Part shown: positions 1-5,734 of the stretch, one piece after another
Layout: every line of letters begins with the position of its first letter
Numbering within the stretch: the stretch's first letter is position 1
Origin: SVQP01 sp045606685
Lineage (GTDB): Bacteria; Bacillota; Clostridia; Oscillospirales; CAG-272
Direction of reading: 5' to 3'
DNA length: 11,286 nt
Assembly (NCBI GenBank): GCA_045606685.1
Contig: JAZUSJ010000202.1
Coordinates: forward strand, 1-11,286
Made by a program: the position numbers and the translations under genes
The notes under the pieces: model-generated
What the model was told of the DNA's origin: nothing
Database searches by the model: none
Seen by the model: the letters and a program-made list of their open reading frames with translations, nothing else

Positions 1-1
1 A

Positions 2-475
2 CAGATCCTTGAACTGATCAACCGACTGAAAGCGGAACGTAATCTGTCCATTATCTTTATTACTCACGATCTGGGCGTTGTTGCAAACATGGCAGACAGA
101 ATTGCTGTTATGTATGCAGGTAAGGTAGTAGAGTATGGTACGGCAGAAGAGATCTTCTACGATCCTCAGCATCCCTACACATGGGCGCTGCTGTCCTCTA
201 TGCCTGACCTGGATACCAACGAAAAGCTGGATGCTATTCCCGGTACACCTCCGAATATGATCTATCCTCCCGTTGGTGATGCATTTGCGGAAAGAAACAA
301 GTACGCAATGGAGATCGACTTTGAAATGCACCCGCCTATGTATCAGGTATCGCCTACGCACTATGCGGCAACGTGGTTGCTCCATCCCAATGCACCCAAG
401 GTAGAGATCCCCAAGATCATTACCGAGCGTATCAAGCGAATGAAAGAAAGAGGAGGCAATTATGGAGAATCATAA
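2..475 (+). CDS. Oligopeptide/dipeptide ABC transporter ATP-binding protein, OppD/DppD type (5'-partial)
   Basis: Only the last 157 codons are in the window; the gene enters from the left in frame 2. What is visible is the end of the nucleotide-binding domain, with the H-loop in the IFITHDLGVV stretch (about residues 18-27 of the fragment). The family-typical C-terminal extension follows (HPYTWALLSSMPDLD, then IPGTPPN), as in ATPases that energise oligopeptide, dipeptide or nickel importers. Walker A, Q-loop, signature and Walker B lie outside the window. In most OppD/DppD proteins the C-terminal extension carries four cysteines in a GC..RC..C..C pattern. Here those positions read Asp, Asn, Asp and Thr (GDAFAERN, then EID, then AATW), so no metal cluster can form there. 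The stop codon overlaps the next gene by 14 nt, which points to translational coupling with the OppF partner and an OppD-OppF heterodimer at the membrane. Substrate specificity cannot be read from the ATPase. Confidence 0.9.
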   Translation, partial: QILELINRLKAERNLSIIFITHDLGVVANMADRIAVMYAGKVVEYGTAEEIFYDPQHPYTWALLSSMPDLDTNEKLDAIPGTPPNMIYPPVGDAFAERNKYAMEIDFEMHPPMYQVSPTHYAATWLLHPNAPKVEIPKIITERIKRMKERGGNYGES

Positions 476-1727
476 CGAAGTATTGTTAAAAGTAGACCAT
501 CTTTGCCAGTATTTCCGCCTGGGACGTAAGGACCTCAAGGCAGTTGACGACGTCAGCTTTGAGATCAGAAAGGGCGAGACCTTTGGTCTGGTTGGCGAGT
601 CGGGCTGCGGTAAGACCACGACCGGCCGTTCTATCATCAAGCTGTATGACATTACCTCGGGTAACGTATACTTCAAGGGCCAGAGAATCGGTGCAGGCAC
701 TCGTTCCTATAAGGATGCGATCGCTAAGGCACGTGCGGAGGCAAAAAAGAAGATTGAGGCTTTGAAGGCTGACAAGAATGCAAATCCTGCAGCTGTTGCA
801 GCAGAGATCAAGACCATCAAGAGTGAGCTTGCCCAGACTGTTGCAAAGAATAAAGCGCTGATCCGTGATGCTAAGTATGACCACAAGGAAGTGGACAGAA
901 AGTACGCTGCCGCGCAGGTCAAGGCACTGGATGCAGAGTATTCCCAAAAGTTCAAGGAGGCACAGGGCAACGAAGAGCTGCTCAAGACCTTGAAGAAGGA
1001 ATATAAGAACAAGCGTCGCGTTGCCAAGAAGAGCAAGTATATTACGCAGATCCAGATGATCTTCCAGGATCCCATCGCATCTCTGGACCCCCGTATGACG
1101 GTTCGTGATATCATTGCTGAGGGCATGATCATCAACGGCATCACCGATAAGGAATATATCAACCAGAAGGTTTACGATATTCTGGAAACGGTAGGCCTGG
1201 TGCGTGAGCATGCAGACCGTTACCCCCACGAATTCTCGGGCGGTCAGCGTCAGCGTATCGGTATTGCAAGAAGCGTTGTCATGGAACCCGAAATGATCAT
1301 TGCGGACGAGCCCGTTTCCGCGCTTGACGTATCCATTCAGGCGCAGGTAATCAATTTGCTCAACGACCTTCGTGAAAGCAAGGGCTTGACCATTCTGTTT
1401 ATCGCGCACGACTTGTCTGTCGTCAAGTATTTCTCCGACAGAATCGGTGTTATGTACTTTGGCAAGATGGTAGAGCTTGCAGATTCGGACGAGCTGTTCA
1501 AGCACCCCCTGCATCCTTACACCAAGTCGTTGCTGTCTGCAATTCCGTTGCCTGACCCGGTATACGAAAAGCAGCGTACGAGAATCACGTATAATCCCAT
1601 TGCAGAGCATGATTACACGGTCGACCAGCCTTCTTTCCGTGAGATCAGCCCCGGACACTTCGTGTATTGTAACGATGCCGAGGAGATCAAGTACAGAAAT
1701 ATTATCAATGGCGAGATGGAAGGTTAA
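462..1727 (+). CDS. Oligopeptide/dipeptide ABC transporter ATP-binding protein, OppF/DppF type, with long helical insertion
   Basis: Second ATPase of the peptide importer, expected to act on the cytoplasmic face as a heterodimer with the upstream OppD-like protein. All ATPase motifs are present: Walker A GESGCGKTT (residues 45-53), Q-loop in MIFQDPIASLDPRMTV (199-214), signature SGGQRQR (259-265), Walker B MIIADEP (278-284), D-loop SALD (286-289) and H-loop His316. The C-terminal oligopeptide-family region starts at HPLHPYTKSLLSAIP (348-362) and ends with ISPGHFVYC (395-403). At 421 residues it is about 100 longer than the usual 305-330. The excess is a Lys/Ala/Glu-rich segment, residues about 80-190, between the beta subdomain that follows Walker A and the Q-loop, predicted to be largely alpha-helical or coiled coil. 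The start is fixed by AGGAGG at 451-456, 5 nt before the ATG, and by the 14-nt overlap with the upstream gene. The family call is firm; the role of the insertion is unknown. Confidence 0.93.
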   Translation: MENHNEVLLKVDHLCQYFRLGRKDLKAVDDVSFEIRKGETFGLVGESGCGKTTTGRSIIKLYDITSGNVYFKGQRIGAGTRSYKDAIAKARAEAKKKIEALKADKNANPAAVAAEIKTIKSELAQTVAKNKALIRDAKYDHKEVDRKYAAAQVKALDAEYSQKFKEAQGNEELLKTLKKEYKNKRRVAKKSKYITQIQMIFQDPIASLDPRMTVRDIIAEGMIINGITDKEYINQKVYDILETVGLVREHADRYPHEFSGGQRQRIGIARSVVMEPEMIIADEPVSALDVSIQAQVINLLNDLRESKGLTILFIAHDLSVVKYFSDRIGVMYFGKMVELADSDELFKHPLHPYTKSLLSAIPLPDPVYEKQRTRITYNPIAEHDYTVDQPSFREISPGHFVYCNDAEEIKYRNIINGEMEG

Positions 1728-1733
1728 GGCGTA

Positions 1734-2165
1734 GTGAAACAGGAAAATAAGAAATTTCTGGTCAATCTGCTGATTTGGTTTGGCGTTGCATCGCTGATCA
1801 CAGTTGGCGTGTTCGCCCTCAAGGGATTTTTCACGGATGATCTCGGCAAGAATCTCATGGTTTTGGCTGACGGATTCTTTGTATCCGGCATTCTTGTATC
1901 CTTGTTTGCAGGCCTGCTGTTCGTCAGCAGCCAGGGCGCGCTGCTTGGAATCGGATTCATCCTTCGAAACGTCGTGCTGACCTGGTTTGTCCCGATGGGC
2001 AGAAAAAAGCAGGAGTTATATGGCGATTATCGCGAGCGCAAGATGAAGGAGCTTAAAAAAGCCTTCGATTTTGCCATGCTGATCGTCGGACTTGCCTTCC
2101 TGGCCGCCGGAATTGTCTTCAATGTGATCTGGTACGTGAATTTCTACAATGTCCCATTGGAATAA
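1734..2165 (+). CDS. Small integral membrane protein, DUF3899-like
   Basis: A 143-residue protein starting at GTG, 6 nt after the oppF-like stop, so probably the last gene of the transporter operon. Three hydrophobic segments are visible: about residues 9-29, 43-66 and 113-134. Between the second and third lies a charged loop (GRKKQELYGDYRERKMKELKK, about 89-109). The layout (SGILVSLFAGLLFVSSQG in the second helix, a basic loop with a YxxYxxxK-like stretch, then a final helix) resembles the DUF3899 family of Firmicutes, whose function is unknown. The resemblance is by eye. The ribosome binding site is weak (GGAAGG at 1718-1723 or AAGG at 1726-1729), consistent with coupling to the gene before it. 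A strong terminator follows 16 nt after the stop. No transport or catalytic motif is seen; an accessory role for the peptide transporter is only a guess from position. Confidence 0.8.
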   Translation: MKQENKKFLVNLLIWFGVASLITVGVFALKGFFTDDLGKNLMVLADGFFVSGILVSLFAGLLFVSSQGALLGIGFILRNVVLTWFVPMGRKKQELYGDYRERKMKELKKAFDFAMLIVGLAFLAAGIVFNVIWYVNFYNVPLE

Positions 2166-2181
2166 TTGGAATCATAAAAAT

Positions 2182-2212
2182 GAGCCGATCCGGTTGGATC
2201 GGCTCGTTTTTT
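2182..2212 (+). terminator. Rho-independent terminator of the peptide-transporter operon
   Basis: A perfect 10-bp stem, GAGCCGATCC (2182-2191) and GGATCGGCTC (2196-2205), closes a GGTT loop. It is followed by G and six T (2207-2212) and preceded by an A-rich stretch (2176-2180). It sits 16 nt after the DUF3899-like stop codon and separates the transporter operon from the promoter at 2235. Confidence 0.93.
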
Positions 2213-2234
2213 GTCTTGCAAATGTGACTGTGTC

Positions 2235-2264
2235 TTGACACAAGGCTTTTCTCTATGGTATAAT
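2235..2264 (+). promoter_or_regulatory. SigA-type promoter for the glycoside hydrolase gene
   Basis: Perfect consensus -35 TTGACA (2235-2240) and -10 TATAAT (2259-2264) are separated by 18 nt, with an extended -10 TGG directly before the -10 box (2256-2258). The predicted start of transcription is near 2271, leaving a leader of about 25 nt before the ATG at 2296. No operator, riboswitch or cre-like site is evident in the short leader. A promoter this close to consensus suggests strong, probably near-constitutive expression, unless a repressor site is hidden in the 18-nt spacer. Confidence 0.85.
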
Positions 2265-2285
2265 AGAATAACAATGAATGACAAT

Positions 2286-2290
2286 GGAGG
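2286..2290 (+). promoter_or_regulatory. Ribosome binding site that decides the hydrolase start
   Basis: GGAGG lies 5 nt before the ATG at 2296. In-frame ATGs at 2278 and 2284 lie upstream of or overlap this site and would leave almost no leader after the predicted transcription start. Translation from 2296 also begins directly with a clean signal peptide (MFKRW then a hydrophobic core), so 2296 is preferred. Confidence 0.85.
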
Positions 2291-2295
2291 TAAAT

Positions 2296-4431
2296 ATGTT
2301 CAAGCGTTGGATCTGTGCGGGCCTTTCCTGCCTGCTATTGCTGTCGACTTGCGCGGTGTTTGGCGCGGGTGCGGCTGAGAGAAACATGTTCAAAAACGGT
2401 GATTTTGAAAAAAGGCTGAACAACTGGCAGTCCTGGAGTAATGATCCCGGTAACTGCACGGCAGAATTTGCCGAGGACGAGGGCGTGGACGGCTCGGGTG
2501 CTTTGCGCATGACCAACAAAACGGCCATGGCCAACGGCGTGTTCCAGTATGCAAATATGAAGTTTGGCAAGACGTATATCATGCAGGCGGACATCAAATA
2601 TGAAAACGTGTCCTCCGAGGGTATGGGTGTTATTCTTGGCATGACTATGTACGATGCTGCAGGAAACAACATAGGTGAGATGTATTCAGCCTCGCATTAC
2701 GGAACAAGTGAGGGTTGGGTAAAGCAAAACTTCATCTTTACCGTTACCAATGAAAATGCGGTCAACGTGAATGCAGGTCCCAGACTCTGGTTCAGCACGG
2801 GAACTGTGCTGGTGGACAACGTGACCGTCACCGAAATGACCAATATCGGTGCCGAGGCCAAGTCCGGTACGTACGATCTGACCGTATCCGAAACGCCCAA
2901 CAAGTTCCCGACCGTGGGACTGGGGGCGGAGTGGGATCCCAAGCTGCTGTTGCCCGTCAATAAGGAGCGCGGTGTGACCGATGAGGATCTGGATCTGATC
3001 AAGCAGCGCATGGATGAAATGGGCTTGCAGGCCGTGCGCATGATGGTCATGCCCGAGTGGTTTGAGCCTGTCAATGACAACGATGATCCGAGCAACGCGG
3101 ATTTTGCCGATTTCCGTTGGGATTCGGATGAGGTAACATGCACGTTTGCTTACCTGAAGGTCTGCCAGGAGCTTGGCGTGGATGTGACGCTGACATGGTG
3201 GGGAGCAGCCACGGGAGATTGGCTGTCCTATCCGGATTGCGGTGACTGGATCAGCGCGCCCAACGATCTTGACGAAATGGCCGAGAACGTGGTCACCGTG
3301 CTGCGCTACGTCAAGGAGGAGCTGGGATACGATTGCGTCAAGGGCGTGATTTTGCAGAATGAGCCCAGCTATTCCTTCAAGGTTTCGGGCGGAGTGGTGG
3401 ATTTTGACCGCTACGTGCAGTATTATAAGACGGTGGACGCGTATCTGAAGAACGCGGGGCTGCGGGAAACGGTCAGGCTGATTGGTTCGGACGACGCACA
3501 GAGCCTTGGTTGGTATTGCCGCGCGTATGACGCCTTGAAGGATGTGTGCGATATGTTTGACTCGCACACCTACTCCTGGAGCTATGATATGCCGTATCTG
3601 GACGATCTGATCGACGAATTCGTGGGCGGCAGAACCAATTATTCCACCGATAAGCCGTATGTGTTCGGAGAATTCGGTGATGGCAGCGCGCAGGGCGCGT
3701 ATGCGGCAGCGTCAACGGAAACGTACGGACGCGGCTTGTTTATCGCATCCATGGCGGTCAATTCGCTGGCAGCCGGTGCATCGGGACTTTCCTACTGGCC
3801 GCTGCACGACGTGTACTACTATTATAACGAAACCGGCGGTGACAATTACGGCCTGATGAGCATGGGCTTGATCGGCTATAAGACTGACGGAGAATGGAGC
3901 TACCGCCCCACGTACTACGCATGGGGACTCTTGTGCAATTATATTCCCAAGGGCTCGAGCGTTTATCCCGTGACGGGTGAGGATGACAATTTGATTGATG
4001 CCATTTGCGTCAAGGCACCCGACGGAACGTGGAGTCTGATCGCCGTCAACCGCTCGGCAGCCGAGCAGGTGGTCAATATTTCCACGGGCATGTTTGATTG
4101 CGAGATGGATAGCTATTTGTTTGCAGAAGGCAAGCTGCCCACCGATGGCTCGCAGATCGCGTCCGACGGCAAGGTGAATGCCACCGATGGCGTATACAGC
4201 ATCACGCTGCCCGCGTATAGCTTCAAGGTGCTCAACGGAAAGGGAACCGACACAGGTGCTGACAGCGAGTCGCAAACAACCGCGCCCGCAGAGGATGCAA
4301 CAAACGAACCTGCCCAGAGTGAGACCGAAGCACCCTCCGAGGGCGGTTGCAAGTCGGTAGCCGCACCCGTAGCAGCATTGGCAGTAGCAACCGCTGCAGC
4401 CGTGGTGTGCAAAAAGAGAAAGGAGCTTTGA
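2296..4431 (+). CDS. Secreted, membrane-anchored glycoside hydrolase, clan GH-A (cellulase-like), with CBM-like domain
   Basis: A 711-residue extracellular polysaccharide-degrading enzyme. Order of parts: signal peptide 1 to about 27 (MFKRW, hydrophobic core, AGAA); beta-sandwich resembling CBM4/9-type modules, about 30-182 (starts NMFKNGDFE, ends VLVDNVTVTEM); TIM-barrel catalytic domain, about 205-560; all-beta C-terminal domain, about 570-655 (ends LPAYSFKVL, typical of clan GH-A enzymes); Thr/Glu/Pro-rich linker, about 657-682; then Gly-Gly-Cys685, a hydrophobic helix (about 688-705) and KKRKEL. The acid/base is probably Glu356 in LQNEP at the end of strand 4, and the nucleophile Glu459 in VFGEFG at strand 7. 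Together these mark a retaining clan GH-A hydrolase. GH5, GH30 and GH39 are all possible and I cannot choose by eye; a beta-1,4- or beta-1,3-glucan, mannan or xylan substrate is plausible. The C-terminal helix with basic tail would tether it to the membrane or act as a sorting signal. It has its own consensus promoter. Confidence 0.85.
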   Translation: MFKRWICAGLSCLLLLSTCAVFGAGAAERNMFKNGDFEKRLNNWQSWSNDPGNCTAEFAEDEGVDGSGALRMTNKTAMANGVFQYANMKFGKTYIMQADIKYENVSSEGMGVILGMTMYDAAGNNIGEMYSASHYGTSEGWVKQNFIFTVTNENAVNVNAGPRLWFSTGTVLVDNVTVTEMTNIGAEAKSGTYDLTVSETPNKFPTVGLGAEWDPKLLLPVNKERGVTDEDLDLIKQRMDEMGLQAVRMMVMPEWFEPVNDNDDPSNADFADFRWDSDEVTCTFAYLKVCQELGVDVTLTWWGAATGDWLSYPDCGDWISAPNDLDEMAENVVTVLRYVKEELGYDCVKGVILQNEPSYSFKVSGGVVDFDRYVQYYKTVDAYLKNAGLRETVRLIGSDDAQSLGWYCRAYDALKDVCDMFDSHTYSWSYDMPYLDDLIDEFVGGRTNYSTDKPYVFGEFGDGSAQGAYAAASTETYGRGLFIASMAVNSLAAGASGLSYWPLHDVYYYYNETGGDNYGLMSMGLIGYKTDGEWSYRPTYYAWGLLCNYIPKGSSVYPVTGEDDNLIDAICVKAPDGTWSLIAVNRSAAEQVVNISTGMFDCEMDSYLFAEGKLPTDGSQIASDGKVNATDGVYSITLPAYSFKVLNGKGTDTGADSESQTTAPAEDATNEPAQSETEAPSEGGCKSVAAPVAALAVATAAAVVCKKRKEL

Positions 4432-4437
4432 TATTTC

Positions 4438-4635
4438 GTGGAAGATTTGATAGGGGGCATATTGGAGATTATTTTTCGACCGTTTGAGCCGCTATTTGAT
4501 GATGCCTTTGAGGGGGTAAAAAAGATTCGGCGCAAATGGGTGAGAGTAGTGCTGAGAATCCTTTTGATCTCGATTCCTCTGTCCATTTTCTTGATCGTAT
4601 ATCTTGTGTGCCGCCGCGTATTTGGCGAAGAATAA
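4438..4635 (+). CDS. Small single-pass membrane protein, unrecognised
   Basis: A 65-residue ORF starting with GTG, 6 nt after the hydrolase stop and in the same direction. It has an amphipathic, acidic N-terminal half (residues 1-25, EIIFRPFEPLFDDAFEG), a basic patch (KKIRRKWVR, about 28-36), one membrane helix (about residues 37-58, ILLISIPLSIFLIVYLV at its core) and a CRRVFGEE tail. The nearest Shine-Dalgarno match (AAGGAG at 4420-4425, inside the end of the hydrolase gene) is 12 nt from the GTG, longer than ideal. Initiation may therefore depend on coupling to the preceding gene. The clear charge and hydrophobicity layout argues that it is real. No family is recognised; function unknown. 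Confidence 0.6.
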   Translation: MEDLIGGILEIIFRPFEPLFDDAFEGVKKIRRKWVRVVLRILLISIPLSIFLIVYLVCRRVFGEE

Positions 4636-4660
4636 AAATCGCGAAAAAACGCCTCCCCTT

Positions 4661-4688
4661 GTGGCACCTGCCGTAGAGCAGGTGCCAC
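4661..4688. repeat. Perfect inverted repeat (11-bp arms) at the start of the hairpin cluster
   Basis: GTGGCACCTGC (4661-4671) and GCAGGTGCCAC (4678-4688) are exact reverse complements around a 6-nt loop, CGTAGA; an outer T-A pair extends the stem to 12 bp. No T-run follows on the plus strand (AGTTATATTCG instead), and GGGGAGGCG intervenes before the six T on the minus strand, so it is not a standard terminator. It marks the left border of the repeat block and may be one end of the element. Confidence 0.75.
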
Positions 4689-4689
4689 A

Positions 4690-4880
4690 GTTATATTCGC
4701 CTGCGTGCGAGTATATTTCGCCAAAGGCGAAATTCTTGCTTACGCAGTGGTATTCGGCTATCGCCGAGTGATATTCGCTACGCGAGCTTGGGAGGCGAAT
4801 ATAATATCACTGCGACCATCGGGAGCAATATCACTGTTGCTTGCAACAATATCACGCTGACACGGTCAGCATATCACTTC
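4690..4880. repeat. Hairpin cluster punctuated by the octamer AATATCAC / GTGATATT
   Basis: Short palindromes alternate with a recurring octamer. On the left it reads in the GTGATATT direction: TTATATTCGCC (4691-4701), GTATATTTCGCC (4711-4722), GTGGTATTCGGC (4747-4758) and GTGATATTCGC (4768-4778). On the right it reads as the complement: AATATCAC at 4803-4810, 4827-4834 and 4848-4855, and ATATCAC at 4871-4877, spaced 21-24 bp. The hairpins between include ATTTCGCC-AAA-GGCGAAAT (4715-4733), TCGGC-TATC-GCCGA (starting near 4754), GTTGC-TT-GCAAC (4836-4847) and GCTGAC-ACG-GTCAGC (4856-4870). Orientation flips between 4778 and 4795, where GTGATATTCGC faces GCGAATAT. The hairpin stems differ in sequence while the octamer is kept. 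This fits a non-coding repetitive element of the kind scattered through Clostridia genomes; the family name is not known to me. Confidence 0.7.
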
Positions 4881-4889
4881 CAATTTGAT

Positions 4890-4915
4890 ACTGCATTTGT
4901 GTCTACAAATGCAGT
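4890..4915. repeat. Perfect inverted repeat, 11-bp arms and 4-nt loop
   Basis: ACTGCATTTGT (4890-4900) and ACAAATGCAGT (4905-4915) enclose GTCT. It is the longest stem at the right end of the octamer/hairpin cluster and mirrors the long inverted repeat at 4661-4688, so the two may bracket the cluster. No T-run follows on either strand, so terminator function is unlikely. Confidence 0.75.
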
Positions 4916-5165
4916 GCTTGTCAAGAAAAGAGGACAGAGAATGTAAAACACTCTCTGACCTTTTCCTGTCAGTTCGAGTATACTGCTCTATGGAAGGTAC
5001 CCCTTCGGGGACGCCTTTGCATCGCGCATTCGTTCTGCTGACTTTTCTCGTCATGGCATAGTTTCATGCCGCACGTCTTATGACGCTGCTGATGCGGGCA
5101 ACTTACGCAGCGGAGCGAGAACGCAGTGAAGCGGAACGCCCGCGGGAAAAGGGGCTGTCTGAACG
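4916..5165. other. Non-coding tail of the repeat element: further hairpins and a 16-bp degenerate tandem repeat
   Basis: No convincing gene is seen. Structure visible: an imperfect long stem, AGGACAGAGA (4931-4940) against TCTCTGACCT (4952-4961) with one A-A mismatch and an 11-nt loop; CCCC-TTC-GGGG (5000-5010); GGCAT-AGTTTC-ATGCC (5055-5070); and arms GCGGGC (5094-5099) and GCCCGC (5138-5143). The last pair encloses two 16-nt degenerate direct repeats starting ACGCAG at 5105 and 5121. A 62-codon minus-strand ORF (5054-4866) runs through several of these stems and lacks a ribosome binding site, so I treat it as non-coding. The segment ends in AAAAGGGGCTGTCTGAA (5147-5163), a type of sequence often found at transposable-element ends. 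That would make roughly 4650-5165 one element, but this is inference. Confidence 0.4.
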
Positions 5166-5214
5166 CATCGGAAAAGATTTATACTGTAACGAAAGTGTAT
5201 TGAATGAAACGTAA

Positions 5215-5258
5215 AAACAGGAATCTGCTCATACTTGAACAGATTCCTGTTATTTTTT
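5215..5258. terminator. Bidirectional intrinsic terminator between convergent operons
   Basis: A 12-bp perfect stem, AACAGGAATCTG (5216-5227) with CAGATTCCTGTT (5240-5251), may be extended inward by TCA/TGA around a TACT loop after one mismatch. On the plus strand it is followed by ATTTTTT (5252-5258). On the minus strand the complement of the A-run at 5212-5216 gives a run of T after the stem. It lies 37 nt past the stop of the ACT-domain gene, so its main job is to end the iorAB-paaK operon. It would also stop read-through from the left. Confidence 0.88.
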
Positions 5259-5287
5259 GCTGATTTTCAGATAAAATCCTATTTATC

Positions 5288-5719
5288 TCAAATTCTGTAA
5301 ATCTCGTTTGCCTTGGTATCGCCAAAGCCGTTGGCGCAAAGAATTTCTTCTGCCTTTGCGGGATCGTCCACGCGCACGATCATGAGCGCCTTGCCGAGCG
5401 TTTTGCCTGCGCAGGCGTACATGTATTCGATCTCAACGTGATTGTCGGCCAGAATGTTGACAACCTCGGCAGCACCGCCCGGATGGTCGTTCATGACCAC
5501 GGCCAACACCTCGGTGACCTTGACGATCACACCATCCTCGGAGAGGATCTGCTGTGCAAGCTCCACCTTGTTCACGATCAGGCGCAAAACACCGAAATCC
5601 GAGGTGTCTGCCAAGGAGAGCGCGCTGATGTCCACGCCGCCGCGGGAGAGGTGTGTAAGCACGGGCGCAAGATTGCCCTTGCGGTTTTCAATAAATACGG
5701 AAAGCTGCTTTACCTTCAT
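5288..5719 (-). CDS. Tandem ACT-domain protein of an IOR/PaaK operon
   Basis: A 143-residue cytoplasmic protein made of two ACT domains, about residues 1-66 (MKVKQLSVFIENRKGNLAPVL start) and 70-140 (VLAVVMNDHPGGAAEVVNIL). Each has the beta-alpha-beta-beta-alpha-beta layout with a glycine at the first turn, where amino acids bind in this fold (RKGNLA in domain 1, HPGGAA in domain 2). There is no catalytic or DNA-binding domain, so it is most likely an amino-acid-sensing regulator. Stand-alone double-ACT proteins beside indolepyruvate oxidoreductase and phenylacetate-CoA ligase genes are a known arrangement, which suggests the ligand is an aromatic amino acid or a related arylpyruvate; the target is unknown. 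The start is set by AGGAGG (5725-5730 on the plus-strand scale), 5 nt before the ATG. It begins 15 nt after the paaK stop and is the last gene of the operon, followed by a terminator. Confidence 0.88.
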   Translation of the reverse strand: MKVKQLSVFIENRKGNLAPVLTHLSRGGVDISALSLADTSDFGVLRLIVNKVELAQQILSEDGVIVKVTEVLAVVMNDHPGGAAEVVNILADNHVEIEYMYACAGKTLGKALMIVRVDDPAKAEEILCANGFGDTKANEIYRI

Positions 5720-5734
5720 AGTAACCTCCTATTA

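Noticed and set aside
486..1658. 390-codon minus-strand ORF opposite the OppF-like gene
   Set aside because: It is fully antisense to a gene with every ATPase motif, has no recognisable domain and no ribosome binding site. It arises from the codon pattern of the real gene.
2278..2295. Upstream start for the glycoside hydrolase
   Set aside because: The ATGs at 2278 and 2284 lie before or over the GGAGG site and close to the predicted transcription start. The ATG at 2296 has ideal spacing and starts the signal peptide.
2335..2360. Lipobox in the hydrolase signal peptide (LSTC)
   Set aside because: The residue before the Cys is Thr, not Gly, Ala or Ser, and a normal AGA/A signal-peptidase site follows. 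The C-terminal helix already provides anchoring.
4661..4688. Intrinsic terminator after the 65-residue membrane protein
   Set aside because: The stem is strong but no T-run follows on the plus strand; on the minus strand 9 nt of G-rich sequence separates stem and T-run.
4690..4880. CRISPR array
   Set aside because: The repeated unit is only 8 bp, occurs on both strands, and the spacers are themselves palindromic. There are no cas genes.
4866..5054. 62-codon minus-strand ORF in the repeat block
   Set aside because: It runs through several hairpins, lacks a Shine-Dalgarno and has a Cys/Arg/Ser-rich composition with no domain. Similar reading frames would appear in every copy of a conserved non-coding repeat.
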